Position numbers and translations under genes: made by a program
The notes under the pieces: generated by a model
The model's database searches: none
Told to the model about the DNA's origin: nothing
What the model saw: the letters and a program-made list of their open reading frames with translations, nothing else
NCBI GenBank assembly: GCA_001724995.1
Contig: MEFD01000022.1
Span: forward strand, 47,629-111,628
Direction of reading: 5' to 3'
Length of the DNA stretch: 64,000 bases
DNA from: Rubrivivax sp. SCN 71-131
GTDB lineage: Bacteria; Pseudomonadota; Gammaproteobacteria; Burkholderiales; Burkholderiaceae_C
In this document: positions 55,531 through 64,000 of the stretch, in pieces
How the letters are laid out: each line of letters begins with the position of its first letter
How positions within the stretch are numbered: the stretch's first letter is position 1

Positions 55531-55562
55531 TAGCTGCTAGTGGCGTTATCGCATTGATGCGA
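55531..55562. promoter_or_regulatory. Candidate LysR binding region of the protocatechuate operon
   Basis: Two short inverted repeats lie in the 87-nt divergent gap: TAGC-T-GCTA (55531-55539) and TCGCAT-TG-ATGCGA (55549-55562). Their 18-nt offset, under two helical turns, would suit a LysR tetramer bound to recognition and activation sites. Neither is an exact T-N11-A box. Confidence 0.35.
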
Positions 55563-55605
55563 GATCGCGTCTGGCCAACAATGCCCGTCGAAGGAGCGCG
55601 CGCCC

Positions 55606-56634
55606 ATGATCATCGACATCCACGGCCACTACACGACCGCGCCCGCGGCCCTCGGCGACTGGCGCAATGCGCAGATCGCCGGCATCGTCGATCCAGCGAG
55701 GATGCCCAAGGCCGCGGACCTGAGGATCGGCGACGACGACATCCGCGAGACGATCGAGAACAACCAGCTGAAGCTGATGCGGGCGCGCGGCTCGGACCTG
55801 ACGATCTTCAGCCCGCGCGCGAGCTTCATGGCGCACCACATCGGCGATTTCCAGGTCAGCAGCACCTGGGCGGCGATCTGCAACGAGCTCTGCTACCGCG
55901 TCAGCCAGCTCTTTCCCGCGCACTTCATCCCCGCGGCGATGCTGCCGCAGAGCCCGGGCGTGGACCCCAGGACCTGCATCCCCGAGCTCGTCAAGTGCGT
56001 CGAGCAGTACGGCAACGTCGCCATCAACCTCAACCCCGATCCGTCGGGCGGCCACTGGAAGGAGCCGCCGCTGACCGACCGCCACTGGTACCCGATCTAC
56101 GAGAGGATGGTCGAGTACGACATCCCGGCGATGGTGCACGTGAGCACGAGCTGCAACGCCTGCTTTCACACCACCGGCGCGCACTACATCAACGCCGACA
56201 CGACGGCCTTCATGCAGCTCGTCCAGGGCGACCTGTTCAAGGACTTCCCGACGCTGAAATTCGTCATCCCGCATGGCGGCGGCGCGGCGCCCTACCACTG
56301 GGGCCGCTACCGCGGGCTGGCGCAGGAGCTGAAGAAGCCGCTGCTGTCGGAGCACCTGCTGAACAACGTCTTCTTCGATACCTGCGTCTACCACCAGCCG
56401 GGCATCGACCTGCTGACGCGCGTGATCCCGGTCGAGAACATCCTCTTCGCCAGCGAGATGATCGGCGCCGTGCGCGGCATCGACCCCGAGACCGGCTTCA
56501 ACTACGACGACACCAAGCGCTACATCGAGGCGAGCAAGCAGCTCAGCGCGGCGCAGAAGCACGCCATCTACGAGGGCAACGCGCGACGCGTCTATCCGCG
56601 GCTGGACGCCGCACTGAAGACAAGGGGGCTGTGA
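55606..56634 (+). CDS. ligJ: 4-oxalomesaconate hydratase
   Basis: The product is 342 residues of the amidohydrolase superfamily (LigJ/PmdE). It hydrates 4-oxalomesaconate to 4-carboxy-4-hydroxy-2-oxoadipate. The residues known to bind zinc in LigJ are all in place: His6 and His8 (DIHGHYT), His178 (AMVHVS) and Glu284 (FASEMIGA). The ATG follows GAAGGAG. It is the first gene of the operon, and the aldolase gene starts one base after its stop. Confidence 0.93.
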   Translation: MIIDIHGHYTTAPAALGDWRNAQIAGIVDPARMPKAADLRIGDDDIRETIENNQLKLMRARGSDLTIFSPRASFMAHHIGDFQVSSTWAAICNELCYRVSQLFPAHFIPAAMLPQSPGVDPRTCIPELVKCVEQYGNVAINLNPDPSGGHWKEPPLTDRHWYPIYERMVEYDIPAMVHVSTSCNACFHTTGAHYINADTTAFMQLVQGDLFKDFPTLKFVIPHGGGAAPYHWGRYRGLAQELKKPLLSEHLLNNVFFDTCVYHQPGIDLLTRVIPVENILFASEMIGAVRGIDPETGFNYDDTKRYIEASKQLSAAQKHAIYEGNARRVYPRLDAALKTRGL

Positions 56635-56635
56635 G

Positions 56636-57319
56636 ATGTACGAGCTCGGAGTCGTCTACCGCAACATCTTCCGCACCGACCGCGCCGTCGCCGACGCGCT
56701 GGCGAAGTTCGGCAGCGCCACCGTGCACGAGGCCATGGGCCGCGTCGGCCTGATGCAGCCCTACATGCGCCCGATCTACGCCGGCGCGCAGGTCTCGGGC
56801 ACCGCAGTCACGGTGCTGCTGCACCCCGGCGACAACTGGATGATGCACGTCGTCGCCGAGCAGATCCGCGAGGGCGACATCGTCGTCGCCGCCATCACCG
56901 CCGAGTGCAGCGACGGCTACTTCGGCGACCTGCTGGCCACCAGCTTCCAGGCGCGCGGCGCGCGCGCGCTCGTCATCGACGCCGGCGTGCGCGACGTGAA
57001 GACGCTCACCGATATGCGCTTCCCCGTCTGGAGCAAGGCCATCAGCAGCAAGGGCACGATCAAGGCGACGATCGGCTCGGTGAACATCCCCGTCGTCTGC
57101 GCCGGCGCCTTCGTCACGCCGGGCGACGTCATCGTCGCCGACGACGACGGTGTCGTCTGCGTGCCGCGCGCGCTGGCCGCCAAGACGCTGGAAGCCGCCA
57201 CCCAGCGCGAGGCCAACGAGGGCGAGAAGCGCGCCAAACTCGCCAGCGGCGTGCTCGGCCTGGACATGTACAAAATGCGCGAGCCGCTCGAGAAGGCCGG
57301 GCTGCGCTACATCGACTGA
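56636..57319 (+). CDS. ligK: 4-carboxy-4-hydroxy-2-oxoadipate aldolase / oxaloacetate decarboxylase
   Basis: The product is 227 residues, RraA-like class II aldolase (LigK/PmdF/ProA). It splits CHA into pyruvate and oxaloacetate. Signatures are [16 protein letters not shown] (~23-38), [20 protein letters not shown] (~80-99) and [13 protein letters not shown] (~113-125), with the metal-binding Asp and substrate Arg in GVRD. The gene sits between the hydratase and the dehydrogenase genes, the usual E-F order of pmd clusters. Confidence 0.93.
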   Translation: MYELGVVYRNIFRTDRAVADALAKFGSATVHEAMGRVGLMQPYMRPIYAGAQVSGTAVTVLLHPGDNWMMHVVAEQIREGDIVVAAITAECSDGYFGDLLATSFQARGARALVIDAGVRDVKTLTDMRFPVWSKAISSKGTIKATIGSVNIPVVCAGAFVTPGDVIVADDDGVVCVPRALAAKTLEAATQREANEGEKRAKLASGVLGLDMYKMREPLEKAGLRYID

Positions 57320-57343
57320 CTGCGAGATCCAGGCGTGCAGGCC

Positions 57344-58252
57344 ATGCGCATCGCGCTCATCGGCTACGGCGAAGTCGGCCGCATCCTGGCCGAGGACCTG
57401 CGGGCGCAGGGCCATGCGCTTTGCGCCTTCGACCTCGAGCTCGGCAGCGCGGGGGAAGCCCCGCTCGTGCAGCACGCGCAGGCGCAGGGTGTTCGCCTTT
57501 CCGCCTCGCACGCCGACGCGGTGCACAAGGCCGAACTCGTGGTCTCCGCCGTCACGGCAAGCCAGGCGGTACCGGTCGCAGAGGCCTGTGCGCCGGGACT
57601 GGCACGCGGCGCGTTCTTCCTCGACCTCAACTCCGCCTCGCCCGGGGCCAAGCAGCGCGCCGCCGGGATCGTCAACGCCGGCGGCGCACGCTACGTCGAA
57701 GGCGCGGTGATGACCTCGGTACCGCCCTATCGCATCAAGGTGCCGCTGCTGCTGGGCGGGCCGGATGCCGCGGCACTCCTGCCCCTGCTGCAGCCGCTGG
57801 GCTTTGCCGCGCGCGTGGCCGACGAGCGCCTGGGCGTGGCCAGCGCCACCAAGATGTGCCGCAGCGTGATGATCAAGGGCCTGGAGGCGATGGTCATCGA
57901 GAGCTTCACCGCCGCGCGGCACTACGGCGTCGAGGACGCGCTGATCGCCTCGCTGCAGGAGACCTTCCCGGGCATCGCCTGGGAGCAGCAGGGCGCGTAC
58001 TTCTTCCAACGCGTGATCGAGCACGGCCGCCGCCGCGCCGAAGAGGTACGCGAGGTGGCGGAGACCGTGCGCGAGGCGGGCCTCGAGCCCTGGTCGGCCG
58101 CCGGCACCGCCCAGCGCCAGGCCTGGGTGGCCGACCTTGCCGACGCGGGTCTGTTCGGCCGCCGCGGCACACCGGAATTTGCCCGCAGCGAGGACTGGCG
58201 CCGCGAAGCCGACCGCATCCTCGCGCATGGGCCCAGGAACAAGGACTGCTGA
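57344..58252 (+). CDS. NAD(P)-dependent 6PGDH-like dehydrogenase with DUF1932
   Basis: The product is 302 residues. The Rossmann start is RIALIGYGEVGRILAEDL (~2-19). DLNSASPGAKQRAA (~87-100) matches the substrate-binding motif of beta-hydroxyacid dehydrogenases; the C-terminal half (TKMCRSVMIKGLEAMVIESF onward) is the DUF1932 domain. The catalytic lysine may be the one in KMCRSVMIKG. It is not part of the textbook protocatechuate 4,5-cleavage set, yet it is embedded between ligK and ligI with 3-24 nt gaps. Its substrate is unknown; it may act on a side product or a ring-modified analogue. A GTG three codons upstream could be the start. Confidence 0.75.
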   Translation: MRIALIGYGEVGRILAEDLRAQGHALCAFDLELGSAGEAPLVQHAQAQGVRLSASHADAVHKAELVVSAVTASQAVPVAEACAPGLARGAFFLDLNSASPGAKQRAAGIVNAGGARYVEGAVMTSVPPYRIKVPLLLGGPDAAALLPLLQPLGFAARVADERLGVASATKMCRSVMIKGLEAMVIESFTAARHYGVEDALIASLQETFPGIAWEQQGAYFFQRVIEHGRRRAEEVREVAETVREAGLEPWSAAGTAQRQAWVADLADAGLFGRRGTPEFARSEDWRREADRILAHGPRNKDC

Positions 58253-58255
58253 GCC

Positions 58256-59173
58256 ATGAGCTTCGAAAAGACCCCCGGCTGGCTCGACTGGTACGCGAAC
58301 CCCAGCAAGCCGCGCTTCACGCTTCCACCCGGCAGCGTCGATGCGCACTGCCACGTCTTCGGCCCCGGGCATGAGTTTCCTTTCGCGCCCGAGCGCAAGT
58401 ACACGCCCTGCGATGCGAGCAAGGCGCAGCTCTTCGCGCTGCGCGCCCACCTGGGCTTCGCGCGCAACGTCATCGTGCAGGCCACCTGCCACGGCGCCGA
58501 CAACCGTGCCATGGCCGATGCCTGCGCCAGCAGCGGCGGCCGCGCGCGCGGCGTGGCGACCGTGAAGCGCAACGTCGGCGACGCCGAGCTGCAGGCGCTG
58601 CACGAGGCCGGCGTGCGCGGCGTGCGCTTCAACTTCGTCAAGCGGCTCGTCGACTTCACGCCCAAGGACGAACTGCTGGAGATCGCCGGCCGCATCAAGG
58701 CGCTGGGCTGGCACGTCGTCATTTACTTCGAGGCGCAGGACCTGCCCGAGCTGTGGGACTTCTTCACCGCGCTGCCCACGACCGTCGTCGTCGACCACAT
58801 GGGCCGCCCGGACGTCGCCCAGCCCGTGGACGGCCCGGAGTTCGAGCTCTTCCTGAAGTTCATGCGCGAGCACGAGAACGTCTGGAGCAAGGTGAGCTGC
58901 CCCGAGCGGCTCACGAAGAGCGGCCCGCCGGCCCTGCACGGCGAGCAGGCGGCCTACCGCGATGTCGTGCCGTTTGCGCGCAAGGTCGTCGAGACCTTCC
59001 CGGACCGCGTGCTCTGGGGCACCGACTGGCCGCACCCGAACCTGAAGGACCACATGCCCGACGACGGCCTGCTGGTCGACTTCATCCCCCACATCGCTCC
59101 CACGCCCGAACTGCAGCGCAAGCTGCTGGTCGACAATCCCATGCGTCTTTACTGGCCTGATGACGCCCGATGA
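58256..59173 (+). CDS. ligI: 2-pyrone-4,6-dicarboxylate lactonase
   Basis: The product is 305 residues (LigI/PmdD), an amidohydrolase that works without a bound metal in characterised members. It opens PDC to 4-oxalomesaconate. Signatures are VDAHCHVFGPGHEFPF (~28-43), QATCHGADN, VVDHMGRPD and LWGTDWPHPN (~249-258) with the catalytic Asp. The stop overlaps the esterase start by 4 nt (ATGA), so the two are translationally coupled. Confidence 0.95.
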   Translation: MSFEKTPGWLDWYANPSKPRFTLPPGSVDAHCHVFGPGHEFPFAPERKYTPCDASKAQLFALRAHLGFARNVIVQATCHGADNRAMADACASSGGRARGVATVKRNVGDAELQALHEAGVRGVRFNFVKRLVDFTPKDELLEIAGRIKALGWHVVIYFEAQDLPELWDFFTALPTTVVVDHMGRPDVAQPVDGPEFELFLKFMREHENVWSKVSCPERLTKSGPPALHGEQAAYRDVVPFARKVVETFPDRVLWGTDWPHPNLKDHMPDDGLLVDFIPHIAPTPELQRKLLVDNPMRLYWPDDAR

Positions 59174-60864
59174 AACCCTCGACTGGATCGCTCCTCCCCC
59201 TCGCCACCGCTCTGGCCCTGGTGGGCTGCGCTGCCCCCGGCCCCCGGCTGGCGCCCGGCACCGACTTGCAGGCCGGCTGCCGGTCGCTCACCGGCTACAC
59301 GATCGACCCCGAGCGCATCGTCTGGCCCGGTCTGAGCAGCGGACGCGCTCGCGTCGAAAGCGCCACCTGGAATCCCGGCACGCCGCTGTCCACCGATGGA
59401 CGCGGGCCGACGCCCGAGTACACCGTCCGGCCGGCCACGCCGGCGCATTGCCAGCTCGTCGGCAGCATCGCCCCGGTCGACCCGAAGGCCGAGCCCATCC
59501 GCTTTCAGGTCAACTTGCCCGCGAACTGGAACGGCCGCTCGCTGCAGTATGGCGGAGGCGGCTTCAACGGCACGCTCGTTGACGGCCTGGGCCTGCTGCC
59601 GGCGCAGCGCTACGACAGCGCCTCGCCGCTGGCCAAGGGCTACGTCACCGTCGGCACCGACTCGGGGCACGCCAGCCGGCCCGGCGAGTCGCCGATGGGC
59701 TTTGCGCTCAACGACGAGATGCTCGCCAACTTCGCGCATGCCGCGTACCCGAAAGTGCGCAACGTCTCGCTCGAGCTGATGAAGGCGGCCTACGGCCGCG
59801 CTCCGATCAAGTTCTACTTCTTCGGCAGCAGCGAAGGCGGGCGCGAGGGCCTCATGATGGCGCAGCGCTACCCTCAGGCCTTCAACGGCATCTTCAGTCG
59901 CGTTCCCGTGATCAACTGGACCGGCCTGCAGTTCGCGGGCGTGCGCAACGGCATGGCGCTGATGAACGAGGGCTGGATCGCGCCGGCGCAGGTCAGCATG
60001 ATTCAGGAGAAGACGCTCACCGCCTGCGATGCCGCCGACGGCCTTGCCGACGGCGTGGTCAGCGACCCTGTCGGATGCCTGAAGCGTTTCGACCCCGCCT
60101 CGCTGCGCTGCGCGCCGGGCGCCGGGACGGACTGCCTGAGCGACGCACAGGTCAAGGCGGTGCAGACCCTGCGCTCGCCCTATCGCTTCCCCTATGCGCT
60201 GGCGAATGGCGTCACCGAGTACCCCGGCTGGGGCATCGGCGGCGAGGCCGCTCCCCCTGCCGGGCCCGGCGGAGGCTGGCTCGCCTGGTGGAGCGGACGG
60301 GCCGCGCCCACGCTTCCGCCGACGCCCGACAACGGCATCGCCTGGATCTTTGGCAGCGGCGTGTTACAGAACTTCTTCGCCCGCGATCCGAACGCCGACC
60401 CACGCCAGGTCACGCCCGAGCGCGTCGCGGCCCGCGTGGCCGAGGTCTCGGCGCTGATGGACGCGACCTCGCCAGATCTGCGTGAGTTCCAGCGCCTGGG
60501 GGGCAAGCTGATCATCCTCGAGCACATGAGCGACTACGCGCAGAGCCCGTTCGCGGGAGCTCGGTACTTGAAGGCCGTGCAGCAGAGGCTCGGTCCACGT
60601 CAGCCGGAGGAATTCATGAGGCTCTACACGGCACCCGGCGTCGATCACGTGGGCGGCGGAGCACCGGCACGCGTGGACTTTCTCGACGCGCTGGCCGAAT
60701 GGACCGAAACCGGGCGCAGATTGCTCCCTGACGAACTGGTCGAGCAGCAATCGAGTCCACCGTTCTCCGTCATTCGCAGCCGCCCGCTCTGCGAATGGCC
60801 GCTCTGGCCCAAGTACGTCGGTACGGACGTCAACGCGGCCAGCAGCTTCGTCTGCTTCTACTGA
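59170..60864 (+). CDS. Tannase/feruloyl esterase-family lipoprotein
   Basis: The product is 564 residues. A lipoprotein signal ends LALVGC with Cys20 followed by Ala, favouring the outer membrane. The alpha/beta-hydrolase nucleophile is Ser221 in GSSEGG; the likely Asp455 is in EHMSDYAQSP and His493 in GVDHVGGG. A calcium-site-like CDAADGLADGVVSDP is present. In characterised family members the nucleophile follows a Cys, and a second Cys follows the catalytic His (CS-D-HC motif, disulfide-linked). Here these are Ser220 and Val494, so both cysteines are missing. It probably cleaves an aromatic ester outside the cytoplasm and feeds the pathway; the substrate is unknown. Confidence 0.8.
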   Translation: MKPSTGSLLPLATALALVGCAAPGPRLAPGTDLQAGCRSLTGYTIDPERIVWPGLSSGRARVESATWNPGTPLSTDGRGPTPEYTVRPATPAHCQLVGSIAPVDPKAEPIRFQVNLPANWNGRSLQYGGGGFNGTLVDGLGLLPAQRYDSASPLAKGYVTVGTDSGHASRPGESPMGFALNDEMLANFAHAAYPKVRNVSLELMKAAYGRAPIKFYFFGSSEGGREGLMMAQRYPQAFNGIFSRVPVINWTGLQFAGVRNGMALMNEGWIAPAQVSMIQEKTLTACDAADGLADGVVSDPVGCLKRFDPASLRCAPGAGTDCLSDAQVKAVQTLRSPYRFPYALANGVTEYPGWGIGGEAAPPAGPGGGWLAWWSGRAAPTLPPTPDNGIAWIFGSGVLQNFFARDPNADPRQVTPERVAARVAEVSALMDATSPDLREFQRLGGKLIILEHMSDYAQSPFAGARYLKAVQQRLGPRQPEEFMRLYTAPGVDHVGGGAPARVDFLDALAEWTETGRRLLPDELVEQQSSPPFSVIRSRPLCEWPLWPKYVGTDVNAASSFVCFY

Positions 60865-60877
60865 CCGGGAGATCCGC

Positions 60878-61336
60878 ATGGCCCTGCACAAACCCTACAC
60901 CGACATCCCCGGCACGACGATCTTCGACGCCGAGCAGTCCCGCAAGGGCTACGGGTTGAACCAGTTCTGCTTCAGCCTGATGAAGGCCGAGAACCGCGCG
61001 CGCTTCAAGGCCGACGAGCGCGCCTACCTCGACGAGTGGCCGCTGAGCGAGGAGCAGAAGCAGGCGGTGATGGCGCGCGACCTCAACCGCTGCATCGCCG
61101 CGGGCGGCAACATCTACTTCCTCGCGCGCATCGGCGCCACCGACGGCAAGAGCTTCCAGCAGATGGCCGGCAGCATGACCGGCATGAGCGAGGAGGAGTA
61201 CCGCGACATGATGGTCGGCGGCGGCCGCTCGATCGAGGGCAACCGCCACCTCGGCGAGGACGGCAATGCGCAGCCGCAGCACCAGCCCCAGGGCTCGGGT
61301 GCTCGTTCGGGTGCAGCCAAGAGCGGAAGGGCCTGA
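60878..61336 (+). CDS. ligA: Protocatechuate 4,5-dioxygenase alpha subunit
   Basis: The product is 152 residues (LigA/PmdA). DIPGTTIFDAEQSRKGYGLN (~9-28), FCFSLMKAENRARFKADERA and ARDLNRCIAAGGNIYFLARI are the family blocks that lid the active site of the beta subunit. The C-terminus ends in a polar Gln/Gly/Ser-rich tail. It is 3 nt upstream of ligB. Confidence 0.95.
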   Translation: MALHKPYTDIPGTTIFDAEQSRKGYGLNQFCFSLMKAENRARFKADERAYLDEWPLSEEQKQAVMARDLNRCIAAGGNIYFLARIGATDGKSFQQMAGSMTGMSEEEYRDMMVGGGRSIEGNRHLGEDGNAQPQHQPQGSGARSGAAKSGRA

Positions 61337-63141
<1,805 letters not shown>

Positions 63142-63207
63142 CGGGGGCCGGCTCGCATCGACGGCGAAGATGGCGGTGACGACGATGGCAGTGACGGCCG
63201 CGCGGAC

Positions 63208-63879
63208 ATGAATGCCTGGCTCGAATGGGGAGGCCTCGCGGCCAGCGTCGGCGTCGTCGCCGGCTACGAGTACTACGCGCATCTCGCCGGGCGCCGCAAC
63301 CCGCTGCGCCAGGCGCGCTTCATCAACGCGCGCATGCGCGGTGAATGGGCGCGTGCGGTCATGTCGCAATCGGGCTTCGAGGTCGTGGCCGTGCAGGCGC
63401 TGCGCAACACGCTGATGTCGTCGACGATCGCCGCCTCCACCGCGGCGCTGGCGCTGATGGCCGCGCTGACCATCGGCGGCGCCTCGATCTATGCCGGGCT
63501 CTCGCACTGGCCGACGGGCGGCGTCGGACCGCTGCACGTCGTCATGGGCGCGCTGGTCGTGGCGCTGCTGTTCGCCAGCTACACCTGCTCGGCGATGTCG
63601 ATGCGCTTCTACGGCAACGCGACGCTGATCGTCTCGATGCCGGTGGCCAGCCCCGAGCGCCAGCGCCTGAACCCGGTGGCCTCGCACTGGGTGCAGCGTG
63701 CCGGCGCGCTCTACAGCTGGTCGCTGCGCCTGTTCCTGATGGTGGTGCCGGCGGTGGCCGGCGTGGTGCACCCCCTGGCCCTGGTGCCGGCCACGCTGGT
63801 GCTGCTGGTGGCGCTGCACTTCTTCGATCAGCCGCCGCCGCACCTCCCGGCGCCGGCGCCGGAGTCGCCCAGGCCATGA
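63208..63879 (+). CDS. DUF599 membrane protein
   Basis: The product is 223 residues with four likely membrane segments (~5-22, ~72-95, ~111-130, ~176-204). The DUF599 blocks are seen: NARMRGEWARAVM (~42-54), LRNTLMSSTIAASTAALAL and SYTCSAMSMRFYGNATLIVS. The function of the family is unknown. It follows ligC by 66 nt and might be read from the same transcript, but no link to the pathway is known. Confidence 0.8.
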   Translation: MNAWLEWGGLAASVGVVAGYEYYAHLAGRRNPLRQARFINARMRGEWARAVMSQSGFEVVAVQALRNTLMSSTIAASTAALALMAALTIGGASIYAGLSHWPTGGVGPLHVVMGALVVALLFASYTCSAMSMRFYGNATLIVSMPVASPERQRLNPVASHWVQRAGALYSWSLRLFLMVVPAVAGVVHPLALVPATLVLLVALHFFDQPPPHLPAPAPESPRP

Positions 63880-63918
63880 GCGCGCCGTGCGCAGGGTAGT
63901 GCAGTGAGACATCCTGGG

Positions 63919-64000
63919 TCAACCTCCGCTGGTCGAAGCGAGCGCTACGGCGGCGTTGTGGAGCGCGGGGTCGTAGGGTTTGCGGTCGGTCCAGGCGCGC
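63919..64000 (-). CDS. 3' end of an unidentified gene continuing past the window
   Basis: The minus-strand frame is open from the window edge and ends RAWTDRKPYDPALHNAAVAL, then ASTSGG and a stop. The composition looks like real coding sequence, possibly the C-terminus of a transposase, but 27 codons are too few to identify it. Confidence 0.35.
   Translation of the reverse strand, partial: RAWTDRKPYDPALHNAAVALASTSGG

Overview
The window is high-GC DNA from a bacterium, most likely a betaproteobacterium of the order Burkholderiales. The evidence is a complete division and cell wall (dcw) cluster ending in ftsZ, a meso-diaminopimelate-type MurE (DNPR motif), a class A RNase P RNA, and a protocatechuate 4,5-cleavage operon in the E-F-D-A-B-C gene order known from Comamonas pmd clusters. 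No rRNA or tRNA gene was seen; rnpB is the only RNA gene recognised.

Layout. 1-4984: the end of a cyclase/NB-ATPase/TPR regulator, a glutathione S-transferase, and small exported proteins around a metzincin-like metalloprotease. 5365-7547: a dmeF-type CDF metal exporter coupled to an MFS exporter. 7577-11043: a phosphate-starvation locus in decay. It holds a ppk1-sixA chimera with several in-frame internal deletions, a deleted and frameshifted ppx, a CYTH fragment, and an apparently intact ornithine-lipid-type acyltransferase gene. The chimera and the acyltransferase gene each have tandem Pho-box repeats with an exact 11-bp period. 11119-11784: a HAD hydrolase gene, convergent with ftsZ.

11859-29136: the dcw cluster on the minus strand, read mraZ-rsmH-ftsL-ftsI-murE-murF-mraY-murD-ftsW-murG-murC-ddlB-ftsQ-ftsA-ftsZ. 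Most junctions overlap by 1-11 nt. A promoter with four 10-bp MraZ-box repeats lies at its head.

29381-41278: a TRAP transporter split in two. dctQ is separated from dctM-dctP by about 8 kb carrying a RelE/ParE-type toxin-antitoxin pair, a restriction helicase-nuclease gene, a HicBA module, a DNA methyltransferase gene whose central domain is clearly lower in GC, and a DUF6544-like gene. A BrnTA module follows dctP.

41414-54511: housekeeping and accessory genes: an HD-GYP protein, an alpha carbonic anhydrase, a Bcr/CflA-type MFS pump, rnpB, a LysE-family exporter, htpX, pyrC, a LysR regulator divergent from a GMC oxidoreductase with its small subunit, a GIY-YIG protein, an ATM1-type ABC exporter and an acyl-CoA thioesterase.

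54577-63141: a LysR regulator divergent from a protocatechuate meta-cleavage operon (hydratase, aldolase, a DUF1932-type dehydrogenase, PDC lactonase, a tannase-family lipoprotein esterase, dioxygenase alpha and beta, CHMS dehydrogenase). Together these convert protocatechuate, possibly released from esters by the tannase-like protein, to pyruvate and oxaloacetate. A DUF599 membrane protein and the end of an unidentified minus-strand gene close the window.
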